Positions 8,048-17,007 of a stretch of 64,000 nucleotides of DNA are shown here, piece by piece. The position numbers were made by a program, and so were the translations under genes. The notes under the pieces were generated by a model. It made no database searches, was not told where the DNA came from, and worked only from the letters and a program-made list of their open reading frames with translations. Source of the DNA: Prevotella sp902465605 (GTDB lineage: Bacteria > Bacteroidota > Bacteroidia > Bacteroidales > Bacteroidaceae); assembly GCA_902465605.1 (NCBI GenBank), contig CABQNT010000002.1, positions 62,001 to 126,000 of the forward strand, written 5' to 3'. Numbering within the stretch: position 1 is the first letter of the stretch; each line of letters opens with the position of its first letter.

Positions 8048-8962
8048 ATGTTAACAATCTTAGGTCCAACGGCCAGTGGGAAAACGGCATTTGCAGCCCA
8101 TCTTGCAGCCGATATCGGTGCTGAAATCATTAGCGCCGACAGCCGACAGGTGTATCGAGGGATGGATATCGGTACGGGCAAAGACCTCTCTGATTATGTC
8201 GTTCACAAGCAAATTCCCTATCATTTGATTGACATTGTAGATGCTGGAGAAAAGTACAATCTGTTCCGGTATCAGCAAGATTTTCATGCAGCATACGAGG
8301 ATATCGTTTCCAGAGGCATCATACCCATTCTCTGTGGCGGTACAGGTTTGTACATAGAAGCCGTGTTGAAAGGTTATGCGCTGTCGCCCGTGCCGCAGAA
8401 TGAGCAGCTGAGGCAACAGCTAAGCGATAAGTCGTTGGCCGAGTTGACGGGCATATTGATTGATTTGAAGCATAAAAACCATTCGGTGATGCACAATCAA
8501 TCTGACGTGGATACAGCGCAGCGCGCCATCAGGGCCATTGAGATTGAAACCCATCTATTGCAGCATCCCATGCCCGAACGCACACTGCCACCCATTGACG
8601 CATGCATCATAGGACTGCGCATTGACAGGGAAGAACGCCGGAAAAAGATTACTGACAGACTGAAACACCGATTGGAAAACGGCATGATTGAGGAGATACA
8701 AGGGTTGTTGGCTTCAGGTATACCGTTCGAAAATCTAATCTATTACGGATTGGAATATAAGTATGTGACCGAGTATGTCATCGGAAAAACGACCTATGAC
8801 GAGATGTTTCAGCAACTCGAAATTGCCATTCACCAGTTTGCCAAGCGGCAAATGACCTGGTTCAGGGGAATGGAACGGCGAGGCTTCGTCATCCATTGGA
8901 TTGACGCGACGCTGCCCATGGAAGAAAAAATAACAAGAACGAAAGAGATATATGGCTATTGA
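8048..8962 (+). CDS. miaA: tRNA dimethylallyltransferase MiaA
   Basis: Transfers a dimethylallyl group from dimethylallyl diphosphate to N6 of A37 in tRNAs reading UNN codons. The ATG at 8048 gives 304 residues; a GTG at 8042 would add two. The P-loop GPTASGKT is at residues 6-13, followed by ISADSRQVYRGMDIGTGK, the signature GGTGLYIEAVLKGY, and the C-terminal region with QFAKRQMTWFRGM, the conserved tRNA-contacting segment. The length is typical. The 3' end overlaps the next gene by 11 bp, so translation is probably coupled to the lipid kinase. Confidence 0.95.
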   Translation: MLTILGPTASGKTAFAAHLAADIGAEIISADSRQVYRGMDIGTGKDLSDYVVHKQIPYHLIDIVDAGEKYNLFRYQQDFHAAYEDIVSRGIIPILCGGTGLYIEAVLKGYALSPVPQNEQLRQQLSDKSLAELTGILIDLKHKNHSVMHNQSDVDTAQRAIRAIEIETHLLQHPMPERTLPPIDACIIGLRIDREERRKKITDRLKHRLENGMIEEIQGLLASGIPFENLIYYGLEYKYVTEYVIGKTTYDEMFQQLEIAIHQFAKRQMTWFRGMERRGFVIHWIDATLPMEEKITRTKEIYGY

Positions 8963-9887
8963 CAACAAACGGTGGGGGATTATTTACTGCCCCAAGAGCA
9001 ACGCTTTAAGACCACAAAAATATTGGGAGCGCATTGAAAGAAGCCTGAAAGCGAATGGGGTGGAATACGACTATGTGCAAAGCGAGAATTCCGCAAGCGT
9101 GAGTCGCTTGGTCAAGATGTTCATCAATTCGGGGTACAAGACGATTGTCATCGTTGGTGGCGACTCGGCGCTCAATGACACTGTAAACTGTATGATGCAG
9201 ACTGATTCGCAGCTGCGTAATGAGATTTCCTTGGGACTTATCCCCAATGGACTGATGAACGACTTTGCCCATTTCTGGAACATGCGGGAAGGTGAGGAAG
9301 AGCGTATCATCAAAGCGCTGAAAAAACGCCGTGTCAAGAAACTGGATTTGGGTTGCATGCGGTACACCAACAAAGACGGTGAGGTGTGCAGGCGCTATTT
9401 CTTGAATTGTGTGAACATAGGCTTCATCGCAGCCATCATGAACCTGCGTCGCAAAACACGCCGCTTATTTGGGTCGCGAACCCTGTCGTTCTTTTTTTCT
9501 TTCGCTTTGTTAATCTTCCAACGACTGGATTATAAAATGCATCTCAAGATTAATACTGATGTCATCAAACGTAAGGTAATGACGGTGTGCGTGGGCAACT
9601 CGCTGGGGTATGGCCAAACGCCTAATGCCGTTCCCTACAATGGCCAGCTGGACGTTTCTTTGGTCTATCATCCCGAAATGACCCAACTTTTTGAGGGTAT
9701 CTATTTGTTCTTGCGGGGTAAGTTCCTCAATCACAAGAGCGTACACCCTTATCGTACTAAAAAGGTTGAAGTGTTTACGGCAGAACATGCCATGGTGGGT
9801 ATTGATGGCCGACTGATGAAGACGCCGGTTGGAAAATTCACGTTGTCGATAGAACCCGAAGCCATTAATTTCTTGTTGCCCGACTAA
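8952..9887 (+). CDS. Diacylglycerol kinase-like lipid kinase with altered motifs
   Basis: A 311-residue member of the DAGK/YegS/sphingosine-kinase superfamily, expected to phosphorylate a lipid hydroxyl with ATP at the membrane face. The fold landmarks are present: IIYCPKSNA at the start, IVIVGGDSALNDTVNCM where the family has GGDGTxNE, and LGLIPNGLMNDFAHFW where it has P-GTxNDFA. The glycine of GGDG is serine and the GTG of the second loop is GLM. The C-terminal half has VGIDGRL and GKFTLSIEP typical of the beta domain. It overlaps miaA by 11 bp. The superfamily is clear; whether it is a normal kinase is uncertain because of the changed nucleotide-binding loops. Confidence 0.8.
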   Translation: MAIDNKRWGIIYCPKSNALRPQKYWERIERSLKANGVEYDYVQSENSASVSRLVKMFINSGYKTIVIVGGDSALNDTVNCMMQTDSQLRNEISLGLIPNGLMNDFAHFWNMREGEEERIIKALKKRRVKKLDLGCMRYTNKDGEVCRRYFLNCVNIGFIAAIMNLRRKTRRLFGSRTLSFFFSFALLIFQRLDYKMHLKINTDVIKRKVMTVCVGNSLGYGQTPNAVPYNGQLDVSLVYHPEMTQLFEGIYLFLRGKFLNHKSVHPYRTKKVEVFTAEHAMVGIDGRLMKTPVGKFTLSIEPEAINFLLPD

Positions 9888-9936
9888 TCTTTTCTCTTCT
9901 TTTTTCTGTTGCGATTCAAGTCCTTTGCGTTTCGGT

Positions 9937-10022
9937 TCCAAACCCATTGAGTTAGACCTCCAAACGCATTGACTTTGACCTCTAAACCCATTGACTTTGG
10001 GCATCAAACCCATTGAGTTTTG
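9937..10022. repeat. Tandem 22-23 bp repeat, four units
   Basis: Units at 9937-9958, 9959-9980, 9981-10003 and 10004-10022 share the core AAACCCATTGAGTTTG with small changes. The array follows the lipid kinase stop codon. The same core occurs near 21.45 kb and 50.07 kb. The units are adjacent, without spacers, so this is not a CRISPR array. Confidence 0.8.
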
Positions 10023-10239
10023 TTTACCAGCATTCACTGATTTGGTTTTTGGACGTTACATCCGTTTTCATGCCTGTATCGACATTGGTTTTTTACGGAA
10101 ATGATATTGGTGAAAACATGCTTGTGAATGATGCTGGAACCACGTTGTCTACTAACATCGACAGACAAGAGAGAAAACCACATTTGTTGCTCATCCAGAG
10201 CGAAATAAGATGAATTTTACAAATAAAGTTCGGTTTTAT

Positions 10240-10269
10240 TTTGCTTTCAATTGAAAAATGACTAACTTT
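10240..10269 (+). promoter_or_regulatory. Promoter of the glycogen operon
   Basis: TTTG (10240-10243), 18 bp, TAACTTTG (10262-10269). The -7 box overlaps the first codons of the longest open frame (from 10258), which argues that translation begins further downstream, at 10354. Confidence 0.7.
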
Positions 10270-10353
10270 GAATCCGCCGTCAAACACGCAGAAATGTTGT
10301 TTGCTGCGGCCGTTAAATCTAGTAACAGACCAATATTATACCTTAATAGGCCT

Positions 10354-12297
10354 ATGAGCTATCTTAAATTTGAGCGGGCTTTCATGACTAATTTGGAGGA
10401 ATCTCTTCAGAGAGAATTGCTGCGTACCAATCGGTCGGGAGCCTATTCCTGTTCCACCATTGTGGATTGCAACACCCGCAAGTATCACGGCTTGTTGGTT
10501 GTTCCCGTCCCCGAACTCGACGATGATAATCATGTGTTATTGTCGTCGTTGGATGTGACGGTTATCCAACATGGCGCATCCTTCAACCTGGGTTTGCACA
10601 AATATCAGGGCGATCATTTCAGTCCGAATGGACACAAGTATATACGCGAGTTCAATTGTGATAAAGTTTCTACGACCATCTATCGGGTAGGTGGGGTTAT
10701 GTTGAAGAAAGAAGTGGTTTTCCAGCACTACGAAGACCGAATCTTGATATGCTATACGCTGCTGGATGCACACTCTGAAACCACTTTGCGTTTCAAACCC
10801 TTTTTGGCATTCCGAAGTGTTCGTCAGTTTACGCACGAAAACTCTACGGCCAGCAGAGACTTTGCGCAAGTGGACAAGGGCATCAAGACCTGTATGTACC
10901 CAGGTTATCCGGAGCTGTACATGCAGTTTTCTAAAGACAACGAGTTTGTGTTCCAGCCCGATTGGTATCGTGGAGTGGAGTATCCTAAAGAACGTGAGCG
11001 TGGCTATGCGTCTAATGAAGATCTCTATGTACCCGGATATTTCGAACTGAACATCAAGAAAGGAGAGCGGGTCGTGTTCTCGGCATCTACCTCTTCCTGC
11101 GATCCGAAAGAGCTGCAACAACTCTTCGGCGAAGAAGTAGAGGCGCGTAGTCCGCGCGACAATTTCTTTCATTGTCTGGTCAACGCTGCCCATCAGTTCC
11201 ACAATCGTACGTCTGAAGACGAACGGTACATTCTGGCTGGTTATCCCTGGTTTAAGTGTAGGGCGCGCGACACGTTTATCGCCCTGCCTGGATTGACCTT
11301 GTCTATCGAGGAACAAGACTATTTTGAGTTGGTGATGGCTACGGCCCTGAGAGGTCTCACCGGGTTTATGGAAGGCAGGCCGTTGACCGTAAAAATATAT
11401 GAGATAGAGCAACCCGACGTGTTGTTGTGGGCGGTATGGGCCATTCAGCAATACGGTAAGGAAGCTGGAATGGAACAATGTATCAGTCGGTATTATCAAT
11501 TTGTGTTGAAAATCGTTGATTTTATCGAGGCTGGACGCCATCCTAATCTCAGCCTCGAGAGTAATGCACTGCTCAAGTCGAATGGCAGAGATAAGCCAGT
11601 GACATGGATGAACTCTATAGCGAATGGCAGTCCGGTTGTGCCACGCTCGGGGTACATCGTTGAGTTTAATGCGCTATGGTACAATGCGCTGAAGTATGTG
11701 GCAGCCCTGGCAGAAGAAAGCGGAGACCTAAAAACCGTAGATCATTATGAAGCTTTGGCGACAAAATGTCAGGAATCGTTTGTGAATACCTTCTATAACG
11801 AACACGGTTATCTGTTTGATTATGTGGATGATGGGCGCCCCGATTGGAGCGTTCGACCCAATATGATATTCCCTGTTGCCTTTGATTATTCACCGCTGAC
11901 ACAAGAGCAGAAGAAAAATGTGTTGGATGTTTGTACCCGAGAACTGCTAACCCCAAAAGGATTGCGTTCGTTGTCACCCAAAAGCAATGGTTACAACCCC
12001 ATGTACGTGGGGCCGCAAACGCAGCGCGATCATGCCTATCATCAGGGAACGGCGTGGCCTTGGCTGGGTGGTTTTTATATGGAAGCGTGTCTGAAATTGT
12101 ACAAACGAACGAGATTGAGTTTCATCGAACGTCAGATGGTGGGCTATGAAGACGAGATGATGCAGCACTGCTTGGGTACGATTCCCGAGTTGTTTGATGG
12201 CAATCCACCGTTTCATGGGCGTGGAGCCATCTCGTATGCCATGAACGTGGCAGAGGTGTTGCGCACGTTGGAGTTGTTAGAAAAGTATAAATATTGA
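10354..12297 (+). CDS. Glycogen debranching enzyme (amylo-alpha-1,6-glucosidase type)
   Basis: Hydrolyses alpha-1,6 branch points of glycogen. The 647-residue product has an N-terminal GDE_N-type beta domain (SGAYSCSTIVDCNTRKYHGLLV, about residues 20-45) and a C-terminal (alpha/alpha)6-barrel of the amylo-alpha-1,6-glucosidase family, with YPWFKCRARDTFIALPGL, VTWMNSIANGSPVVPRSGY and GPQTQRDHAYHQGTAWPWLGG, where the acidic catalytic residues normally sit. The ATG at 10354 (MSYLKFERAFMTNLEESLQ) is chosen because the open frame upstream, from 10258, overlaps the promoter. First gene of an operon with a glycosyltransferase and a GH57 enzyme. Confidence 0.92.
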   Translation: MSYLKFERAFMTNLEESLQRELLRTNRSGAYSCSTIVDCNTRKYHGLLVVPVPELDDDNHVLLSSLDVTVIQHGASFNLGLHKYQGDHFSPNGHKYIREFNCDKVSTTIYRVGGVMLKKEVVFQHYEDRILICYTLLDAHSETTLRFKPFLAFRSVRQFTHENSTASRDFAQVDKGIKTCMYPGYPELYMQFSKDNEFVFQPDWYRGVEYPKERERGYASNEDLYVPGYFELNIKKGERVVFSASTSSCDPKELQQLFGEEVEARSPRDNFFHCLVNAAHQFHNRTSEDERYILAGYPWFKCRARDTFIALPGLTLSIEEQDYFELVMATALRGLTGFMEGRPLTVKIYEIEQPDVLLWAVWAIQQYGKEAGMEQCISRYYQFVLKIVDFIEAGRHPNLSLESNALLKSNGRDKPVTWMNSIANGSPVVPRSGYIVEFNALWYNALKYVAALAEESGDLKTVDHYEALATKCQESFVNTFYNEHGYLFDYVDDGRPDWSVRPNMIFPVAFDYSPLTQEQKKNVLDVCTRELLTPKGLRSLSPKSNGYNPMYVGPQTQRDHAYHQGTAWPWLGGFYMEACLKLYKRTRLSFIERQMVGYEDEMMQHCLGTIPELFDGNPPFHGRGAISYAMNVAEVLRTLELLEKYKY

Positions 12298-12305
12298 AAA
12301 GGAGG
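12297..12305 (+). promoter_or_regulatory. Strong Shine-Dalgarno sequence of the glycosyltransferase
   Basis: AAAAGGAGG ends 8 nt before the ATG at 12314. Such a full site is unusual here, since most genes in the window have none. It supports the chosen start over an out-of-frame ATG at 12306. Confidence 0.65.
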
Positions 12306-12313
12306 ATGAACAA

Positions 12314-13582
12314 ATGAAAGTTTTGATGTTTGGATGGGAGTATCCTCCTCATATCCTCGGTGGTCTGGGTACGGCCAGTTTTGGTATCACCGAAGGACTG
12401 AAAGCGCAGGGCGACATGGACATTACCTTCTGTCTGCCAAAGCCATGGGGTGACGAAGATCAGTCGAACGCCCATGTGGTTGCCATGAACAACGTGCCCA
12501 TTGCCTGGCGTGACGTGGATGCCGACTATGTGAAAAGTAGAATTGGAAACATCACTGACTACAATGAATATTATCGGTTTAGAGATCATATCTATGCTGA
12601 TTTCAATTACATGAATGTTAACGATTTGGGATGTTTGGAATTTTCAGGTCGTTATCCCGACAATCTGCATGAAGAAATCAATAATTATTCTATCGTGGCA
12701 GGCGTGGTTGCCCGTTCACTTGACTTTGACATTATCCATGCACACGACTGGCTGACCTATCCTGCTGGCATCCATGCGAAGCAAGTGAGTGGAAAACCAC
12801 TATGCATTCATGTGCATGCAACCGACTTTGACCGTAGTCGGGGTAAGGTGAATCCAACCGTTTATAGCATGGAGAAAAATGGTATGGACAATGCCGACTG
12901 TATCATGTGTGTGAGTGAGTTGACTCGGCAAACGGTCATTAATCAGTATCATCAGGATCCCCGAAAGTGCTTTACGGTGCACAATGCTGTTTATCCACTG
13001 CGGCAAGAATTGCAAGATATCCCTCGTGCGGACCACCGGGGGAAAGAGAAAGTTGTCACTTTCTTAGGGCGTTTGACCATGCAGAAGGGTCCTGAATACT
13101 TTGTTGAGGCTGCCAACATGGTGCTTCATCGCACACACAACGTACGTTTTTGTATGGCAGGATCGGGCGACATGATGGATCAGATGATTTATTTGGCGGC
13201 TCAGCGAGGTATTGCACATCGCTTTCATTTCCCTGGATTCTTACGTGGAAAACAGGTATACGAGTGTTTGAAGGCTTCTGACGTTTATGTCATGCCGTCT
13301 GTGAGCGAGCCGTTTGGCATCTCACCCTTAGAGGCTATGCAATGTGGCACACCCTCCATCATCTCCAGACAGAGCGGATGTGCCGAAATTTTGACCAACT
13401 GTATCAAAGTTGACTATTGGGACATCCATGCCCTGGCGGATGCCATCTACTCCATTTGTCACAATGAAAGTCTGTTCACCTACCTGCAAACAGAGGGAAA
13501 GAAAGAGGTGGATCAGATTACATGGGAGAAGGTAGGCGTGTGGATTAGAGAGCTTTACGAGCGTACGATGGGCTGGCGTTAA
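12314..13582 (+). CDS. GT4-like glycosyltransferase of the glycogen cluster
   Basis: A 422-residue GT-B fold enzyme, probably adding glucose to a glucan from a nucleotide sugar. The N-terminus MKVLMFGWEYPPHILGGLGT is typical of glycogen/starch synthase-like proteins. The middle has DIIHAHDWLTYPAGIHAK, and the donor domain has VTFLGRLTMQKGPEYFVEA and the E-x7-E motif SEPFGISPLEAM. It starts 16 bp after the debranching enzyme and is followed 44 bp later by a GH57 enzyme, so it very likely acts in glycogen synthesis. Some databases call such proteins glycogen synthase; the exact activity is inferred from context. Confidence 0.85.
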   Translation: MKVLMFGWEYPPHILGGLGTASFGITEGLKAQGDMDITFCLPKPWGDEDQSNAHVVAMNNVPIAWRDVDADYVKSRIGNITDYNEYYRFRDHIYADFNYMNVNDLGCLEFSGRYPDNLHEEINNYSIVAGVVARSLDFDIIHAHDWLTYPAGIHAKQVSGKPLCIHVHATDFDRSRGKVNPTVYSMEKNGMDNADCIMCVSELTRQTVINQYHQDPRKCFTVHNAVYPLRQELQDIPRADHRGKEKVVTFLGRLTMQKGPEYFVEAANMVLHRTHNVRFCMAGSGDMMDQMIYLAAQRGIAHRFHFPGFLRGKQVYECLKASDVYVMPSVSEPFGISPLEAMQCGTPSIISRQSGCAEILTNCIKVDYWDIHALADAIYSICHNESLFTYLQTEGKKEVDQITWEKVGVWIRELYERTMGWR

Positions 13583-13626
13583 GTGTGATAGATATGTGTG
13601 AAATAACGAAAAACCTATAAATAACA

Positions 13627-15039
13627 ATGAAAACAATTTGTCTATATTTCGAAATACATCAGATTAGGCATCTGAAGCGTTATCGCTTTTTTGACATTGG
13701 TACCGACCATTATTATTATGATGACTATGAGAATGAGCGGTCTATGACGGAGATTGCCAATCAATCGTACATGCCAGCCCTCAACACCCTGTTGGACATG
13801 ATTAAGACGCACCATGGATATTTCAAGGTGGCCTTTTCTCTTTCAGGCGTGGCAATGGAGCAAATGGAGATTCATGCACCGCAAGTGCTTGAGAAATTGC
13901 AAGAACTCAATGAGACAAAATGCGTGGAGTTCTTGGCCGAACCCTATTCGCACGGTCTTTCATCGCTGATTAATGAGGAATGTTTTGACGTTGAGGTAAA
14001 GCGTCAGTGCAAGAAGATGGAAGAGTATTTCGGCCAAAAACCGCGCGTTCTTCGTAATTCGTCGTTGATTTACAGTGATGACATCGGACTGCAAGTGGCA
14101 CAGATGGGGTTTGATGGGATGCTGACAGAGGGCGCCAAACAGGTGCTGGGATGGAAATCGCCTCATTATGTTTATCATTGTACGTTGGCACCAAAGCTGA
14201 AACTTTTGTTGCGTGACGTGGATTTGAGTGACGATATCTCACTGCGTTTTAACAACAGTACGTGGGAAGGTTATCCATTGTTTGCCGACAATTACATCAA
14301 TAGAATTGCCAATCTTCCTGAAAAAGAGAAGGTAATCAATATCTTCATGAATCTGTCTGCCATAGGGATGTCGCAGCCCTTGCACAGCAATATTCTTGAA
14401 TTCTTGAAGGCATTGCCGTTTTGTGCAAAGCATAAAGACATCGTTTTTTCTACTCCTTATGAGATATGTTCAAACACTCAGAGCGTTGGTGCCTTGGATG
14501 TTCCAGATACAATTAGCTGGAATGATGAGGAGAGGGATGTGAGTGCTTGGCTTGGAAACCCCATGCAGCGAGAGGCATTCAACAAGCTTTACAGTGTTGC
14601 TGATCGTGTGAGAATCGCCAATGATCCGCGAATCAATCAGGATTGGGACTACTTGCAAGCCAGCAACAACTTCAGGTTCATGACCACTAAGTCGTCAGGA
14701 GTGGGATTGGATCGAGGTATTTACAGCAGTCCTTTCGATGCCTTTACCAATTATATGAACATCTTGGGCGACTTTATCAATAGGGTGAACACGCTTTACC
14801 CTGAAGAAATCGATAATGAAGAGCTGAATTCTCTGTTGACAACCATCAAGAATCAGGGGGAAGAAATAGAGATAAAGGAGAAGGAAATCCTGCGTTTGCA
14901 GACAAAAATTGAAAAGATAGAGGCGGCCAGCGATAAGCTTAAGGCCAAGCTAGACGAAGATACTGACAAGATTCAAGCTAGGGTTTCGGACAAAAAAGAA
15001 ACGTCAATCGCGGCCAAAGACGAAGATTTACAGGCGTGA
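13627..15039 (+). CDS. GH57-family alpha-amylase
   Basis: Retaining alpha-glucan hydrolase or branching-type enzyme of glycoside hydrolase family 57. The 470-residue protein begins with the family strand ICLYFEIHQIRHLKRYRFFD. It continues with FKVAFSLSGVAMEQM, FLAEPYSHGLSSL (the region of the nucleophile glutamate in GH57) and the Asp-containing segment GFDGMLTEGAKQVLG. From about residue 395 the C-terminus becomes a highly charged coiled coil (IEIKEKEILRLQTKIEKIEA onward), which may hold it on the granule or in an oligomer. No signal peptide, so it is cytoplasmic. Last gene of the glycogen operon, closed by the terminator at 15083-15120. Confidence 0.9.
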   Translation: MKTICLYFEIHQIRHLKRYRFFDIGTDHYYYDDYENERSMTEIANQSYMPALNTLLDMIKTHHGYFKVAFSLSGVAMEQMEIHAPQVLEKLQELNETKCVEFLAEPYSHGLSSLINEECFDVEVKRQCKKMEEYFGQKPRVLRNSSLIYSDDIGLQVAQMGFDGMLTEGAKQVLGWKSPHYVYHCTLAPKLKLLLRDVDLSDDISLRFNNSTWEGYPLFADNYINRIANLPEKEKVINIFMNLSAIGMSQPLHSNILEFLKALPFCAKHKDIVFSTPYEICSNTQSVGALDVPDTISWNDEERDVSAWLGNPMQREAFNKLYSVADRVRIANDPRINQDWDYLQASNNFRFMTTKSSGVGLDRGIYSSPFDAFTNYMNILGDFINRVNTLYPEEIDNEELNSLLTTIKNQGEEIEIKEKEILRLQTKIEKIEAASDKLKAKLDEDTDKIQARVSDKKETSIAAKDEDLQA

Positions 15040-15082
15040 TTCGTTGTCGTTTTGTAGAGATTAAGATGTGAGAAATCATAGT

Positions 15083-15120
15083 AGTGGCATGCACTTCATG
15101 GATTGTGCATGCCACTTTTT
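15083..15120 (+). terminator. Terminator of the glycogen operon
   Basis: AGTGGCATGCAC (15083-15094) pairs perfectly with GTGCATGCCACT (15105-15116) around a 10-nt loop and is followed by T residues. Confidence 0.85.
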
Positions 15121-15204
15121 GGTAGTAGGTCAGTAAGATTTTTATATGAGGTTTCTGCAATTGCGCCTAAAATTGTTTACTCAACGACATTTTTTTCGCA
15201 CCCC

Positions 15205-15235
15205 TTTGTTATTTGCTCGAAAACCTTTAACTTTG
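15205..15235 (+). promoter_or_regulatory. guaA promoter
   Basis: TTTG (15205-15208), 19 bp, TAACTTTG (15228-15235): both boxes and the spacing match. The leader to the ATG at 15353 is about 110 nt; no known purine riboswitch was recognised in it. Confidence 0.75.
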
Positions 15236-15352
15236 TACCATAGAAGGACATGAAGATTAGAGTGGGGCATCCTGTAATAATAAGCTAGCTCGTTCTTGTG
15301 CAGAATGTGTCGTTCTAGACATTACGAATCAGTATCCAGTAATATCATCAAT

Positions 15353-16897
15353 ATGCAACAGAAAATTATCATTTTAGACTTTGGTTCACAAACTACACAG
15401 CTTATTGGCCGAAGAGTGCGTGAACTGGATACCTTCTGCGAAATATTACCGTATAATAAGTTTCCTAAAGGTGACGAATCTGTCATTGGTGTCATCCTGA
15501 GTGGGTCGCCATATTCGGTGCATGACCATGAGGCATTCAAGTGTGATTTAAGTGATTTCATAGGCAAGTATCCCGTCTTGGGCATCTGTTACGGTGCTCA
15601 ATTCATCTCGTTCACCAATGGTGGAAAGGTAGAAAGCACGGGAACGCGTGAATATGGACGCGCTCGTTTGGAAAAGTTTGATGCAACTAATCCGCTATTT
15701 AAGGGTTTTCAACCACAGTCACAGGTGTGGATGAGCCATGGTGATACCATTACTGCCATTCCAAGTGATTGTCATGTAATAGCCAGTACGAGTGAGGTGA
15801 AGTATGCAGCGTATGCCAGTGAGAAGAATCCAACATGGGCTGTTCAGTTCCATCCCGAAGTGTTTCATACCACACAAGGTACCACTTTGTTGAAAAACTT
15901 TGTGGTGGATATCTGTGGTAGCCAGCAAACATGGAGTCCAGCGTCATTCATTGAGAGCACGGTTGAGAGCATTCGACAACAAGTGGGCAATGACAAGGTG
16001 ATATTAGGACTGAGTGGCGGCGTTGACTCTTCTGTGTGTGCAACACTTTTGAACAAAGCCATTGGCCGTAATTTGACCTGCATTTTCGTTGATCATGGCT
16101 TGTTACGGAAGAACGAGTTCAGCAATGTCATGAAGGCTTATGAAGGTCTTGGGCTGAACGTAATAGGTGTCGATGCCAGCAAGAAGTTCTTTGCTGACTT
16201 GAAAGGAGTGACCGATCCAGAGCAAAAACGCAAGATTATCGGCCGCGACTTCGTTGAGGTGTTCAATGCAGAAGCGAAGAAAATCACCGACGCTAAGTGG
16301 TTAGCGCAGGGAACTATCTATCCTGACCGTATCGAAAGTTTGAGTATTACCGGCATGGTTATCAAGAGTCATCACAACGTGGGTGGCCTTCCAAAGGAAA
16401 TGCATCTGCAACTTTGCGAGCCTCTTCAATGGCTGTTCAAGGACGAAGTGCGCCGAGTTGGGTACCAATTGGGGATGCCAGAGCATCTCATCAAGCGTCA
16501 TCCTTTCCCCGGACCCGGCCTTGCAGTTCGCATTCTTGGGGACATTACTCCCGAGAAAGTTGCCATTTTACAGGAGGCGGACGATATCTATATCCGTGCG
16601 TTGCATGATTGGATTTGCGAGGATGGCGAGCCATTATACGATAAAGTGTGGCAGGCCGGAACCGTATTGCTGTCTACCATTCGCAGTGTGGGTGTGATGG
16701 GGGACGAACGAACCTATGAGCATCCCGTCGCATTGCGTGCTGTTACCAGCACAGATGCTATGACCGCCGACTGGGCACACTTGCCATACGAGTTCTTGGC
16801 AAAGGTGTCTAACGAGATTATCAATAAGGTGAAAGGGGTGAATAGGGTTTGTTACGATATCTCTTCGAAACCACCTTCGACCATCGAATGGGAATGA
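15353..16897 (+). CDS. guaA: GMP synthase (glutamine-hydrolysing)
   Basis: Converts XMP to GMP with ATP and glutamine. The 514-residue product has an N-terminal class I glutamine amidotransferase domain (IIILDFGSQTTQLIGRRVRE, nucleophile Cys79 in GICYGAQF, VQFHPEV near 165) and an ATP-pyrophosphatase domain with the P-loop LSGGVDSS, ending in the dimerisation domain with KPPSTIEWE. The open frame reaches back to a TTG at 15296, but the ATG at 15353 aligns with the usual family start just before the first strand. A strong promoter lies upstream and a bidirectional terminator downstream. Confidence 0.97.
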   Translation: MQQKIIILDFGSQTTQLIGRRVRELDTFCEILPYNKFPKGDESVIGVILSGSPYSVHDHEAFKCDLSDFIGKYPVLGICYGAQFISFTNGGKVESTGTREYGRARLEKFDATNPLFKGFQPQSQVWMSHGDTITAIPSDCHVIASTSEVKYAAYASEKNPTWAVQFHPEVFHTTQGTTLLKNFVVDICGSQQTWSPASFIESTVESIRQQVGNDKVILGLSGGVDSSVCATLLNKAIGRNLTCIFVDHGLLRKNEFSNVMKAYEGLGLNVIGVDASKKFFADLKGVTDPEQKRKIIGRDFVEVFNAEAKKITDAKWLAQGTIYPDRIESLSITGMVIKSHHNVGGLPKEMHLQLCEPLQWLFKDEVRRVGYQLGMPEHLIKRHPFPGPGLAVRILGDITPEKVAILQEADDIYIRALHDWICEDGEPLYDKVWQAGTVLLSTIRSVGVMGDERTYEHPVALRAVTSTDAMTADWAHLPYEFLAKVSNEIINKVKGVNRVCYDISSKPPSTIEWE

Positions 16898-16926
16898 TGA
16901 TTCCACATTTCCGTGCAAAATATAAC

Positions 16927-16965
16927 AAAAAGTCCCAAAGATGAAAATCACCTTTGGGACTTTTT
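16927..16965. terminator. Bidirectional terminator between guaA and clpC
   Basis: The 14-bp arms 16927-16940 and 16952-16965 (AAAAAGTCCCAAAG with CTTTGGGACTTTTT) flank an 11-nt loop, with A residues on one side and T residues on the other. It serves both convergent genes. Confidence 0.9.
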
Positions 16966-17007
16966 GTTCATGAATGTTTGTTCGTTTTTATTCGAAGCCT
17001 GCACTGA

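Noticed and set aside
9937..10022. Regular 22-23 bp repeats as a possible CRISPR array
   Set aside because: The units are adjacent with no unique spacers, they vary at several bases, and no cas gene is nearby.
10537..11541. 334-codon minus-strand frame opposite the debranching enzyme
   Set aside because: Entirely inside a well-supported gene on the other strand, with no family similarity.
15236..15352. guaA leader as a purine riboswitch
   Set aside because: No purine-aptamer core sequence or paired three-way junction could be identified by eye.
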